Below the pieces are notes generated by a model, which worked only from the letters and a program-made list of their open reading frames with translations, was not told the DNA's origin and searched no databases. A stretch of DNA of 46,598 nt from Chromobacterium haemolyticum DSM 19808. GTDB lineage: Bacteria > Pseudomonadota > Gammaproteobacteria > Burkholderiales > Chromobacteriaceae. This document shows, one piece after another, positions 20,842-29,394 of the stretch. Each line of letters opens with the position of its first letter. Within the stretch, counting starts at the first letter, position 1. Position numbers and translations under genes: made by a program. The stretch is taken from assembly GCF_000711885.1 (NCBI RefSeq), contig NZ_JONK01000035.1:1-46598 (forward strand). Direction: 5' to 3'.

Positions 20842-21648
20842 ATGCGCGAACAAAATCAACAAGACCCCGATAAGACCGGCGGCGAGGCCGACCTCAACAG
20901 CAAGCTGAAAAAGCGGTTGATGATCGCCGGCGGCCTGGTCGCCGTGGCGCTGGCCGCCATTCCGCTGACCGACAGCCTCAATAAACCCAAGGTGGAAATG
21001 ACCGCCAGCAGTCAGAGCCCCAGCTCCGGCAAAATCATCAAGCCCGCCTCCGCCCCGGCGGAAGCGGCGCCGGCGCCCGCTCCAGCCAGCGCGCCGGCAG
21101 CGGAAAGCAGCGCGCCCGCGACGGAAGCCGCCGGCGCGCCGCAAGCGCCCAGCGCCGCCAGCCCGGCCAGCCCGGCCAGCCCCGATCTAGACAAGACCCC
21201 TGCCGTGGTCAACAGCCGCCCGCCCGTCCACGCTGCGGCCCCAGCGCCGGCCCATGAGCGCGCGGCGGCGAAAGCGCCTCCCGCCCCTAGCCCGGCAGCG
21301 GCTCCGCCGCAGACGGCAGCCGCCAAAGCCTCGCCGGCCGAACCCGTCAAAGCCCCCCCGCCCGCCGCCGCCATCGCGACGGACAAGCCTGTTGCTCCAG
21401 CCAGGGAGGCCGCTGTCAAAGCCAAGCCGGCAGGCAGCTCTATCGGCTATCAAGTCCAGCTGGGCCTGTTCTCCAGCATCGGCAACGCCGAAAAACTGGT
21501 GAAGGAGCTGAAACAGCACGGCATCCCAGCCCATACCGTGACCCGCGTGCAGGTCGGCCCGTTCAAGAGCCGCGCCGAAGCAGACGAAACCATGGAGAAG
21601 TTGCGCGGCCTGGGTTATGCGCCGCTGCTGGCTCCCTCCGGACAATAA
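20842..21648 (+). CDS. SPOR-domain cell-division-type membrane protein
   Basis: 268-residue bitopic protein. A short charged cytoplasmic head, a membrane segment at about 29-45 (LMIAGGLVAVALAAIPL), a long Ala/Pro-rich periplasmic linker (about 55-190), and a C-terminal SPOR domain (about 195-268, IGYQVQLGLFSSIGNAEKL). SPOR domains bind denuded septal peptidoglycan, so a septal location is expected. The layout resembles FtsN/DedD but the gene cannot be named from sequence alone. It is divergent from ndk. A repeat element begins on the base after its stop codon. Confidence 0.82.
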   Translation: MREQNQQDPDKTGGEADLNSKLKKRLMIAGGLVAVALAAIPLTDSLNKPKVEMTASSQSPSSGKIIKPASAPAEAAPAPAPASAPAAESSAPATEAAGAPQAPSAASPASPASPDLDKTPAVVNSRPPVHAAAPAPAHERAAAKAPPAPSPAAAPPQTAAAKASPAEPVKAPPPAAAIATDKPVAPAREAAVKAKPAGSSIGYQVQLGLFSSIGNAEKLVKELKQHGIPAHTVTRVQVGPFKSRAEADETMEKLRGLGYAPLLAPSGQ

Positions 21649-21790
21649 GAACCTGTTTACGATCTGCCGCGCATCGTGCGCCGCACGGGAGCACAACTCC
21701 GGAATGCTCATTGACAATGTATAGGCTCCGCTTTACTCAGCGGTTGTCGCTTTGTCTCGCATTCTCTCGCGAGAGCGAGAACGCATTGGA
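21649..21790 (+). repeat. Degenerate copy of a 140-bp dispersed repeat
   Basis: Begins GAACCTGTTTACGATCTGC directly after a TAA stop, the same 19 bases that open the copy at 29187. Further shared blocks in the same order are AATGCTCAT, CGCTTT-TCAGC and TTGTCTCGC. The right end has lost the inverted terminal repeat. It is noncoding and lies in the 3' region before a bidirectional terminator. Confidence 0.7.
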
Positions 21791-21795
21791 CATAT

Positions 21796-21829
21796 AAAAA
21801 ACCCTCTTCGCCAGCGAAGAGGGTTTTTT
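21796..21829. terminator. Bidirectional terminator between SPOR gene and tdh
   Basis: AAAAAACCCTCTTCGC, CA loop, GCGAAGAGGGTTTTTT: a 16-bp perfect inverted repeat with A and T runs on both sides. It serves both the plus-strand SPOR gene and the minus-strand kbl-tdh operon. Confidence 0.93.
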
Positions 21830-21849
21830 CGTCAGGCCATTCCCTGCCA

Positions 21850-22875
21850 TCAGCTCCAGTCCAGAATCACCTTGCCGCTCTGGCCCGACAACATGGCTTC
21901 AAAACCTTGCTGGAATTCCGCCACGGGGAAATGATGAGTGATGATGGGGGTGATGTCCAAGCCTGACTGGATCAGCGCCACCATCTTGTACCAGGTCTCG
22001 AACATCTCCCGGCCGTAGATGCCCTTGATTTCCAGGCCCTTGAAAATGACATGGTTCCAATCGATGGCGGTATCGGCCGGCGGGATACCCAGCAGCGCCA
22101 CTTTGCCGCCATGATTCATGGTATCCAGCATCTGGCGGAAGGCCTGTGGATTGCCCGACATTTCCAGGCCGACATCAAAGCCCTCGGTCATATGCAGCTC
22201 GGCCATCACCTGCTTGAGGTCCTGCTTGGCCACGTTCACCGCGCGGGTGGCGCCCATCTTGCGCGCCAGCTCCAAACGGTATTCGTTCACGTCGGTGATC
22301 ACCACATGACGAGCGCCGACATGGCGCGCGATAGCCACCGCCATGATGCCGATCGGACCCGCGCCGGTGATCAGCACATCCTCGCCCACCAGGTTGAAGC
22401 TGAGCGCGGTGTGCACCGCATTGCCGAAGGGATCGAAGATGGACGCCAAGTCATCGGAGATGTCGTCCGGAATCGGGAAGGCGTTGAAGGCCGGGATCAC
22501 CAGATACTCGGCGAACGCGCCCTCGCGGTTGACGCCCACGCCGAAGGTGTTGCGGCATAGGTGACGGCGGCCGGCTCGACAGTTGCGACAGTGGCCACAG
22601 GTGATATGCCCTTCGCCCGATACACGCTGGCCGACGCTGAAGCCCTGCACTTCCGAGCCGATCGCTTCCACCACGCCGACGTATTCGTGGCCAACGTGCA
22701 TGGGCACCGGGATGGTCTTCTGAGCCCAGTCGTCCCAGTTCCAGATATGAATATCGGTACCGCAGATCGCGGTCTTGCGAATCCGGATCAATAGATCGTT
22801 ATGGCCGATTTCCGGCTTGGCCACATCGGTCATCCACAGGCCGCGCTCAGCCTTCAGTTTGGATAATGCTTTCAT
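21850..22875 (-). CDS. tdh: L-threonine 3-dehydrogenase
   Basis: Zinc-dependent medium-chain dehydrogenase converting threonine to 2-amino-3-ketobutyrate with NAD+. The 341 residues from the ATG at 22875 match the E. coli length. Catalytic zinc ligands Cys38 (AICGTD) and His63-Glu64 (GHEYVG) and the structural zinc cysteines around 93-107 (CGHCRNC) are all present; the NAD-binding loop is GAGPIG. It follows kbl by 49 bp; the two enzymes together turn threonine into glycine plus acetyl-CoA. Confidence 0.98.
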   Translation of the reverse strand: MKALSKLKAERGLWMTDVAKPEIGHNDLLIRIRKTAICGTDIHIWNWDDWAQKTIPVPMHVGHEYVGVVEAIGSEVQGFSVGQRVSGEGHITCGHCRNCRAGRRHLCRNTFGVGVNREGAFAEYLVIPAFNAFPIPDDISDDLASIFDPFGNAVHTALSFNLVGEDVLITGAGPIGIMAVAIARHVGARHVVITDVNEYRLELARKMGATRAVNVAKQDLKQVMAELHMTEGFDVGLEMSGNPQAFRQMLDTMNHGGKVALLGIPPADTAIDWNHVIFKGLEIKGIYGREMFETWYKMVALIQSGLDITPIITHHFPVAEFQQGFEAMLSGQSGKVILDWS

Positions 22876-22924
22876 TGCTGTTCCTATCCGCCGCGGCGCC
22901 CTCATGGGCGCGCGGCGCTACGCC

Positions 22925-24124
22925 TCAGATCACGCCGAGTTCGCGGCCCACTTTGATGAAAGCCGCCACCGCCAGGCGAACCTGTTCTTCGCTGTGGCGC
23001 GCCGACATCTGAGTACGAATGCGCGCCTTGCCCTTGGGCACCACCGGGAAGGAGAAGCCGATCACGTACACGCCCTCCTCCAGCAGCTTGGCCGCCATCT
23101 CGCCCGCCAGCTTGGCATCGCCCAGCATCACAGGAACGATGGGGTGCTGACCCGGCACCAGGGTGAAGCCGGCCGCGCTCATTTCCTGACGAAACAGTTC
23201 GGCGTTGCGGCGCACTTTGGCGCGCAGTTCCGCGCCCTCTCCGCCCTTGAGGATGTTCAGCACTTCCAGGCTGGCGGCGGCGATGGCCGGAGCCAGAGTG
23301 TTGGAGAACAGGTACGGGCGCGAGCGCTGACGCAGCAGATCGATGATGGCTTTGCGGCCGGACACATAGCCGCCGGACGCGCCGCCCAGGGCTTTGCCCA
23401 AGGTGCCGGTGTAGATGTCGACGCGATCGGCAACCCCGCACAATTCCGGCGTGCCCGCGCCGCTATCGCCGATGAAGCCTACGGCGTGGGAATCATCCAC
23501 CATCACCAGCGCGCCATGACGTTCCGCCACTTCGCACAGAGTTTTCAGATCGGCGATGATGCCATCCATGGAGAACACGCCGTCGGTAACGATCAGCTTG
23601 AACCGCGCGCCGGCCTGTTCCGCGGCTATCAACTGCGCCTCCAGATCGGCCATATCGTTGTTCTTGTAACGGAAACGCTTGGCCTTGGACAAGCGCACGC
23701 CGTCTATGATGGAGGCGTGATTCAGCTCGTCGGAAATCACCGCGTCCTCTTCGCCCAGCAAGGTTTCGAACACGCCGCCGTTGGCGTCGAAGCAGCTGGA
23801 ATACAAAATAGTGTCATCAGTGCCCAAAAAGCCGGAAATCGCCTGCTCCAAATCCTTGTGCACTTGCTGGGTGCCGCAGATGAAGCGAACCGAGGCGCAG
23901 CCGTAGCCGAAGTCGTCCATGCCCTTCTTCGCCGCCTCGATCAAACGCGGGTCGTCGGCCAGGCCCAGGTAATTGTTGGCGCAAAAATTCAGCACATTGC
24001 TGCCGTTGCTCAAGGCGATGTCGGCGCGCTGCGGCGTGGCGATCACGCGCTCGGGCTTTTCAAAACCATCGGCGCGAATCTGCGCCAGCGTGGCTTCAAG
24101 ATGGGCTAAGTAGGTTCGGTTCAT
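22925..24124 (-). CDS. kbl: 2-amino-3-ketobutyrate CoA ligase
   Basis: PLP enzyme of the alpha-oxoamine synthase family that cleaves 2-amino-3-ketobutyrate with CoA to glycine and acetyl-CoA. 399 residues. The PLP lysine is K244 in [10 protein letters not shown], and the cofactor Asp/His pair lies in [11 protein letters not shown]. It is first gene of the kbl-tdh operon. A TAGAAT -10 (minus strand, 24200-24205) is the best promoter trace, with a poor -35. Confidence 0.97.
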   Translation of the reverse strand: MNRTYLAHLEATLAQIRADGFEKPERVIATPQRADIALSNGSNVLNFCANNYLGLADDPRLIEAAKKGMDDFGYGCASVRFICGTQQVHKDLEQAISGFLGTDDTILYSSCFDANGGVFETLLGEEDAVISDELNHASIIDGVRLSKAKRFRYKNNDMADLEAQLIAAEQAGARFKLIVTDGVFSMDGIIADLKTLCEVAERHGALVMVDDSHAVGFIGDSGAGTPELCGVADRVDIYTGTLGKALGGASGGYVSGRKAIIDLLRQRSRPYLFSNTLAPAIAAASLEVLNILKGGEGAELRAKVRRNAELFRQEMSAAGFTLVPGQHPIVPVMLGDAKLAGEMAAKLLEEGVYVIGFSFPVVPKGKARIRTQMSARHSEEQVRLAVAAFIKVGRELGVI

Positions 24125-24322
24125 GACTGTCCTTGTCCAGGGATGACAAAAGAATCACCATTGCGCCGCCAGATGCGTGGCGACCCAAAAACTGGCACCA
24201 TTCTAGCCCAGTCATTTCGCAGCCATCAGTGACAGTTCAACTTGTTTTTCCAAGATACTGTACCCTTGAAAAATTAATACGAGTAGACACTGTCACCATA
24301 AAATACTGCGTGCCGACAATCG

Positions 24323-25045
24323 TTACTTCATATATTTGGCGACAATTTTCTCCAGCTTTCCGCTTTCGCGCAGTTGTTGAAACGCTCTGCTCAACTTCAA
24401 CGCGGTCGCATCCGACATTTTCGGGCTGCAGGCCATATAGATGCTGGTGGTTTGGACCTGCAAGGCCTCACGGATATTATCGGTTGGCGTACCCACTTGT
24501 TTGATGGTGTAGTTGGCCACCACGTCATGCACCGCCCACACATCCGCCACGCCGGCAGCCAGTTCGCGCTCGGCTTCCTCTGGAGTGGGCCTGACGGAAT
24601 AGGCGATATTGTTCTTTTTCAAATAATCCGCCATCGACGACCCCAGCAACACCACAACACGCTTGCCCTTGGCGTCGTCCAGCGAATTCAAGACGACCGG
24701 GTGATGGCTGTTGATGAACAAGGATTGATTGCTTTCCATCACCAAGCCCACCCAGCGGTACATCTTCTCTCTCTCAAAGGAACGCGTAAAAGGCACCAAG
24801 CAACTGTCCGCGTCTTGCTGCACCTGCATTTGAGCCCGCTTCCAGGGGATCTCCGGCATGCGCACGCCCATGCCGGCCAATTGCACCGCCTGAGCCACCG
24901 CCTCCGCGGCGATGCCGCTCAATTTTCCGCCCTCCCCCTTCAACACCAGCGGCGGGTACTCCACGCTGTAGATGGAAAGCGTCGACGGTTCCGCCGCCAG
25001 CGCCGCCAGGCTCCACAAGCCAATCATCATCCACCCCAGTTTCAT
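24323..25045 (-). CDS. Periplasmic solute-binding protein (type 3 family), orphan
   Basis: 240 residues from the ATG at 25045, which has a good SD (GGAGG, seven bases away); an upstream TTG is not favoured. The signal peptide is MKLGWMMIGLWSLAALAA. The mature part reads as a PBPb/SBP_bac_3 amino-acid-type binding fold (YSVEYPPLV, ELAAGVADVWAVHDV). No permease or ATPase gene is nearby, so it may feed a transporter encoded elsewhere or act as a stand-alone binding protein. Ligand unknown. A similar protein is encoded about 1 kb away on the other strand. Confidence 0.78.
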   Translation of the reverse strand: MKLGWMMIGLWSLAALAAEPSTLSIYSVEYPPLVLKGEGGKLSGIAAEAVAQAVQLAGMGVRMPEIPWKRAQMQVQQDADSCLVPFTRSFEREKMYRWVGLVMESNQSLFINSHHPVVLNSLDDAKGKRVVVLLGSSMADYLKKNNIAYSVRPTPEEAERELAAGVADVWAVHDVVANYTIKQVGTPTDNIREALQVQTTSIYMACSPKMSDATALKLSRAFQQLRESGKLEKIVAKYMK

Positions 25046-25144
25046 CCCGTTGCCTCCGCCCAATGCCTATCACAGTCCTTAACATGATTTTTAGTCCAGC
25101 CGCCGGCGTTTGCGCATAGAAACCGCGCAGCCGCCGGCGGCGAT

Positions 25145-25159
25145 GCTAGAATCTGCGCC
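25145..25159 (+). promoter_or_regulatory. Extended -10 at the very start of the NlpD-like gene
   Basis: TGC-like extension then TAGAAT at 25147-25152, no clear -35. The usual start point six to eight bases downstream falls on 25158-25160, the A of the ATG being 25160. No Shine-Dalgarno sequence precedes this ATG. A leaderless transcript is possible. Confidence 0.4.
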
Positions 25160-25861
25160 ATGTCCTTGTCCGCCCGTCTTATTTCCGTTTCCCTGCCCCT
25201 GCTGCTTGCCGCCTGCGCCAGCACCTCGCAACCCGCCGCGGTGGAGTCCGCCGGCTTTTACCGCGTCAAGCCGGGAGACACCTTGTTCCGCATTGCCCAG
25301 AACCACCGGGTCAGCGTGGCGAACCTGGTGCGCTGGAACGGACTGAAAGACCCCGGCAGCATCAACGCCGGTCAGTTGCTGCGCGTCTCCCCGCCCGCCG
25401 GCGCCGCTCAAGCCCCCGCCAAGCGCCCACAGCCCAGCCGGCCCGCAACCAAGCCTTCCGCTTCGGAACCCAGCAAGCCCGCGGCTCGCCCGGTGGCCAA
25501 CATCAAGCTGGTCTGGCCGGCCAAAGGTCCCATCATTGCTAAATTCAACGGCCAGGGCAGCAAGGGCATAGACATCGCCGGCGAAGCTGGCTCCCCCGTC
25601 CGCGCGGCGGCCAACGGCAAGGTTACCTACGCCGGCAAGGGCATCCGCAGCTACGGCAATCTGTTGATCATCCAGCATGACAACGCCCACCTCACCGTCT
25701 ATGCTCACAATCAGTCATTGCTGGTCAAAGAGGGGCAGGCGGTCAAAGCCGGCGACGCCATCGCCACCATGGGCAGCTCCGGCACCACTCGGGTCAAGCT
25801 CCACTTTGAACTGCGCGTCCGCTCCTCGGCGGTCGACCCCATGCCTTATCTGACGGACTAA
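25160..25861 (+). CDS. NlpD-like lipoprotein with LysM and degenerate LytM domain
   Basis: 233-residue outer-membrane lipoprotein. Signal peptide with lipobox LLLAAC (Cys19), a LysM peptidoglycan-binding domain at about 33-77 (YRVKPGDTLFRIAQN), a Pro/Ala/Lys linker, and a C-terminal M23/LytM domain (about 113-233). The LytM domain lacks the first zinc histidine (KGIDIAG instead of H-x-G-x-D) and the HxH (VKLHFE), as in E. coli NlpD. Such domains do not cut peptidoglycan but activate the amidase AmiC at the septum. It stands alone between two binding-protein genes, not next to rpoS or surE as classical nlpD, so it may be a second paralogue. Confidence 0.83.
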   Translation: MSLSARLISVSLPLLLAACASTSQPAAVESAGFYRVKPGDTLFRIAQNHRVSVANLVRWNGLKDPGSINAGQLLRVSPPAGAAQAPAKRPQPSRPATKPSASEPSKPAARPVANIKLVWPAKGPIIAKFNGQGSKGIDIAGEAGSPVRAAANGKVTYAGKGIRSYGNLLIIQHDNAHLTVYAHNQSLLVKEGQAVKAGDAIATMGSSGTTRVKLHFELRVRSSAVDPMPYLTD

Positions 25862-25994
25862 GCCGCACGGCCGCTTGTCAGCGCCGGCGACGAACGCGCA
25901 AAATACATTTCATGCATCATGCGCAACTCTATCGCCCGGACAGCATGGTTTCCGCTGCGCGGGCCAGAAGCGAGGAAGTTGAAAAGGCAAGCCA

Positions 25995-26729
25995 ATGGGG
26001 AGATTACTGTTACTAGGCAGCTTGCTGCTGGCCCTCGGCGCCAACGCTCACGCACACAAGCTCGTCAAGGTGGCGTTTGGCGAATCGCTGGAGCCTTATG
26101 TGATGGAGAGCGGCCAAAACGGGCTGGAGCTTGAGATCGTGCGCGCAGCCCTGCAAGAACGCGGCTACCGGATTGAGCCGGTCTTCTTTTCCCAGCCCCG
26201 CCTGCCGATGGCGTTGAAGAACAAGGATATCGACGCGGTGGCCACCGTCGGCGAACAGGCCGGATTGCAAGCCGAGTATTCCGACATCTACATCAGTTAC
26301 GAGGATGTGGCCATCACCCTCAGCAGCCGTCGGATCCAATTGCACCAAACCAAGGAACTGGGCGCTTACCGGGTGCTGGCTTTTTCCCTGGCCAAGCAAT
26401 ATCTGGGCGAAGCTTTCAAGGACATGGCCAAAAACAACCCCAACTACGCCGAAACCGCCAACCAGGTGGATCAAAACCGGCTGCTGTTCCGCGGCTCCGT
26501 GGACGTGGTGGTGGCCGATCGCAACATCTTCGCTTGGATGAACCACAAGCTCGCCACCCAATTCAAGGAAAAAACCGCGCCGGTGGACATCCACCGGTTG
26601 TTCCCGCCCACCGTTTACCGGATGGCTTTCCGCAGCGCCCCTTTGAGGGACGAATTCAACCAGGGCCTGCGCGCGATTCAAAAAAGCGGGGTCTACAAAC
26701 AAATCGTGAATCGTTACCAGAACCTCTGA
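25995..26729 (+). CDS. Periplasmic solute-binding-like protein, orphan
   Basis: 244 residues with SD AAGG before the ATG. The signal peptide is about 1-20 (LLLLGSLLLALGANAHA). The mature part has the bilobed PBPb pattern (VKVAFGESLEPYVMESG, SVDVVVADRNIFAW). It is probably an amino-acid-type binding protein or a sensory relative; no transporter genes adjoin. It is related in layout to the protein encoded at 24323-25045 on the other strand. Confidence 0.75.
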   Translation: MGRLLLLGSLLLALGANAHAHKLVKVAFGESLEPYVMESGQNGLELEIVRAALQERGYRIEPVFFSQPRLPMALKNKDIDAVATVGEQAGLQAEYSDIYISYEDVAITLSSRRIQLHQTKELGAYRVLAFSLAKQYLGEAFKDMAKNNPNYAETANQVDQNRLLFRGSVDVVVADRNIFAWMNHKLATQFKEKTAPVDIHRLFPPTVYRMAFRSAPLRDEFNQGLRAIQKSGVYKQIVNRYQNL

Positions 26730-26796
26730 GCGCGATTGCCGATGACAGCAAGATAGCCTAACCTTCACGGTTTGATTCCGCATCCTCCCGCGCACC

Positions 26797-28005
26797 GTGA
26801 AACCGTCCCGCTTGCTGTTTGCCCTATTGCCCGCGCTGCTGAGCGCCTGCGCCAACGTCAGCCCCCCCGCGCCTGTCGCCGCGCCCGTTGTCGCCCCCGT
26901 CCCCGCCGAACCGGAAACCCAGCCGCCGGCGGTCGAAACGCCGCCCTCGCCCCCTCCCGTGACCGCGCCGCCGCTCAGGCCCGCCTACAACGACCCTCAA
27001 GCCGGCCGCCTGCTGCTCAACCGTCTGCTGCCGGCAAAAATCCGCGACCGCCAGGGCTGGAGCAACGACATGCTCGCAGCCTTCACTCACCTGAAGATTC
27101 CCTATACCGCGGAGAATTTCTGCGCGCTGGCGGCGGTGATCGAGCAAGAGTCCAGTTGGCAAGCCGACCCCACCGTGCCCAATCTGCCCGCCATCGTCTG
27201 GGACAAAATCGCCGAGCGGGCTCACGGCTACCTGATCCCGCTGCCGGTGGTCAAAGCCGGGTTGATGAAGACGTCGCCCAACGGAAAAAGCTATAAGGCG
27301 CGCATCGACAGCCTGCGCACTGAACGGGAAATGAACGATCTGTTCGAAGACATGGCCCGTGAAGCCGGCAAGCTGGGGCTGCCGATGAGCATGAAGAACC
27401 CGATACGCACCGGCGGACCGATGCAAGTCAGCGTCGAATTCGCCGAAGGGCATGTCAAAGTCTGGCCCTACCCCTACCCGCGCAGCGGCAGCATCCGCCA
27501 GGAAGTGTTCACCCGCCGCGGCGGCGTCTACTTCGGCGCGGCCATCCTGCTGCAATATCCTGCGCCATACAGCCAGATGCTGTACCGCTTCGCCGACTTC
27601 AACGCCGGCCGCTACAGCAGCCGCAACGCGGCTTTTCAAGCCGTCATGGAAAAACTCAGCGGCAAGGATTTGACGCTGGACGGCGACCTGCTCAGCTACA
27701 AGGACGGCAAGGCCTACGCCAGCGCCACCCAAAGCGCGGTCCTTAGCCAGGGCGGTAAATTGGGCATGGGCCAGGGCGAGATTCTGCGCGACCTGAAACT
27801 GGAGAAAAGCGCGGCGTTCGGCCAAAGCGAGCTCTACCGCAAAACCTACGCTCTGGCGGACCAGCGCTTCGGCAAACCCGCGGCGCGCGAGCTGCTGCCG
27901 CAAATCGACCTGAAAAGCCCCAAGATCACCCGCAAGCTGACCACAGAATGGTTCGCCAAGCGCGTCGACGGCCGCTATCAGAGTTGCCTGGCCCGCGCGC
28001 GTTGA
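26797..28005 (+). CDS. DUF1615-like lipoprotein
   Basis: 402 residues from a GTG at 26797. Lipobox LLSAC (Cys18) marks a lipoprotein; a Pro/Ala-rich linker (20-65) leads into a globular domain with CALAAVIEQESSWQADP and RTGGPMQVSVEFAE. I assign it to DUF1615 from memory of these segments. The E-S-x-W-x-A-D stretch recalls lytic transglycosylase-type catalytic regions (Glu followed by Ser), so a peptidoglycan role is conceivable but not shown. Followed by a strong hairpin. No SD is evident before the GTG. Confidence 0.68.
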   Translation: MKPSRLLFALLPALLSACANVSPPAPVAAPVVAPVPAEPETQPPAVETPPSPPPVTAPPLRPAYNDPQAGRLLLNRLLPAKIRDRQGWSNDMLAAFTHLKIPYTAENFCALAAVIEQESSWQADPTVPNLPAIVWDKIAERAHGYLIPLPVVKAGLMKTSPNGKSYKARIDSLRTEREMNDLFEDMAREAGKLGLPMSMKNPIRTGGPMQVSVEFAEGHVKVWPYPYPRSGSIRQEVFTRRGGVYFGAAILLQYPAPYSQMLYRFADFNAGRYSSRNAAFQAVMEKLSGKDLTLDGDLLSYKDGKAYASATQSAVLSQGGKLGMGQGEILRDLKLEKSAAFGQSELYRKTYALADQRFGKPAARELLPQIDLKSPKITRKLTTEWFAKRVDGRYQSCLARAR

Positions 28006-28013
28006 TCCAGCGG

Positions 28014-28036
28014 GCGGCGCTTCGCCAAAGCGCCGC
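28014..28036 (+). terminator. Hairpin after the DUF1615-like gene
   Basis: Perfect 9-bp stem GCGGCGCTT/AAGCGCCGC with a 5-nt loop, eight bases after the stop codon. There is no U run, but TTATAAT follows directly and may act as -10 for the next gene. A second perfect 9-bp hairpin (CCGCTCGCA/TGCGAGCGG, 28059-28083) sits in the leader of that gene. Confidence 0.5.
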
Positions 28037-28125
28037 GCTTATAATTCCACGTCATTCACCGCTCGCACTTCCGATGCGAGCGGCGGGCGGGCTAGGGCCC
28101 TCCGCACAATAAGGCAAATCCATTC

Positions 28126-29160
28126 ATGCGCACCACGCTCTCCTACTTTACCGGTTCGCTGCTGTTCAGCGCCGTCGTGCTGGCCGCCGCCGGCTGGTAC
28201 GGCTTCCAACTGGGCGGCCCCGCCATGGCCGGCTCTTTTCTGGTCACCGCCCTGGCGCTGGCGATTCTGGAAACCAGCGTGTCCTTCGACAACGCGGTCG
28301 TCAACGCCAGCGTGCTGCAGGCGATGAGCTCGCTGTGGCGCAAGCTTTTCATGACGGTGGGCGTCGCCGTCGCGGTGTTCGGCATGCGCATACTATTCCC
28401 GCTGCTCATCGTCGCCGTCGCCGGCGACACGCCCTTGCTTGAGGCCTTCTCCATCGCCACCCGCGAACCGCAGCGCTACCAGCGGATCATGCATGACTCG
28501 CACCTGATGATCATGGGCTTCGGGGCCACCTTCCTGCTGATGGTGGTGGTGGAATACTTCGTCAAAAAGGAAAAGGACGAACACTGGCTGCCGGCCATTG
28601 AGCCGCTGCTGGCCCGATTGGGCTCGGTTGAAAACGCCCAGTCGCTGATCGCCATCCTGCTGATTGCGCTGGTGGCCGCCGCCATTCCCGCCGGGCAAAA
28701 GATGGAGTTTCTCAGCAGTTGCTTCTGGGGTTACGTGGTATTCATGACGCTGCACGTGTTCAAGCAGCTGTTCGGCGGCATGGACATTCAAACCGCCGCC
28801 GCCAAGAACGGCCTGATCGGTTTCGTCTATTTGGAAACGCTGGACGCCAGCTTCTCCATGGACGGCGTGATCGCCGCCTTCGCCATCACCAACAATTTCT
28901 GGCTGATCGCCGCCGGGCTCGGCATCGGCGCAATGTTCGTCCGCTCGATGACCATCCTGCTGGTGGAGCGCAACATCATCGGCCAATTCAAATACCTGGA
29001 AACGTCCGCGTTCTGGGCCATCGGCGCCCTGGTGGCCATCATGTTCGCCGCAGCGCTCCACATCGAACTCGGAGAAGTGCTCACAGGCCTGATCAGCGTC
29101 GCCATCATCGGCTTGGGCATTGTCACCAGCTTGCCGGGGCGCAAACGCCATCGCGACTAA
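28126..29160 (+). CDS. DUF475 / TerC-like integral membrane protein
   Basis: 344 residues, about nine hydrophobic segments. The TerC-superfamily signature appears twice as acidic residues in membrane helices (LETSVSFDNAVVNAS near residue 48, LETLDASFSMDGVI near 237). DUF475/TerC proteins are linked to metal (Mn, tellurite) resistance or metal loading of exported enzymes; the exact role is unknown here. It is preceded by a 120-bp leader with two strong hairpins; I do not see a convincing yybP-ykoY riboswitch in it. A repeat element follows the stop codon. Confidence 0.85.
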   Translation: MRTTLSYFTGSLLFSAVVLAAAGWYGFQLGGPAMAGSFLVTALALAILETSVSFDNAVVNASVLQAMSSLWRKLFMTVGVAVAVFGMRILFPLLIVAVAGDTPLLEAFSIATREPQRYQRIMHDSHLMIMGFGATFLLMVVVEYFVKKEKDEHWLPAIEPLLARLGSVENAQSLIAILLIALVAAAIPAGQKMEFLSSCFWGYVVFMTLHVFKQLFGGMDIQTAAAKNGLIGFVYLETLDASFSMDGVIAAFAITNNFWLIAAGLGIGAMFVRSMTILLVERNIIGQFKYLETSAFWAIGALVAIMFAAALHIELGEVLTGLISVAIIGLGIVTSLPGRKRHRD

Positions 29161-29186
29161 ACCTGTTTTAGGAGCCGTTTCGCTTA

Positions 29187-29326
29187 GAACCTGTTTACGA
29201 TCTGCTGCGCGTCGGCGATGCGGCGTTAAAAACAAGCTCAAAATGCTCATGCACCACGCGTACATTTCGCTTTTTCAGCCGCTTTCGCCTTGTCTCGCTC
29301 TTGCTCGCTAGATCGTAATCAGGTTC
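29187..29326 (+). repeat. 140-bp repeat with 17-bp terminal inverted repeats
   Basis: Left end GAACCTGTTTACGATCT (29187-29203) and right end AGATCGTAATCAGGTTC (29310-29326) are inverted copies with one mismatch. The interior has no ORF and contains AATGCTCATGCACCACGCGTA. The same left end and several interior blocks recur at 21649. A partial start (AACCTGTTTTAGG) also sits at 29160. The form is that of a MITE or REP/BIME-type palindromic element; I see no certain target-site duplication. Confidence 0.8.
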
Positions 29327-29348
29327 CAAGAGGCCCGCGCCGAAATGC

Positions 29349-29381
29349 GAACAGGCCTGAAGTCCAGGCCTGTTCTTTTTT
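29349..29381 (+). terminator. Terminator between the repeat and coq7
   Basis: GAACAGGCCTG, 5-nt loop, CAGGCCTGTTC followed by six T. It ends the plus-strand transcript coming from the DUF475 gene; coq7 on the other strand ends 14 bp further right. Confidence 0.9.
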
Positions 29382-29394
29382 AAAGACCGCTCTG

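Noticed and set aside
21012-21425. Gly/Ala-rich minus-strand frame opposite the SPOR gene
   Set aside because: It mirrors the low-complexity Ala/Pro linker of the SPOR protein and has no ribosome-binding site.
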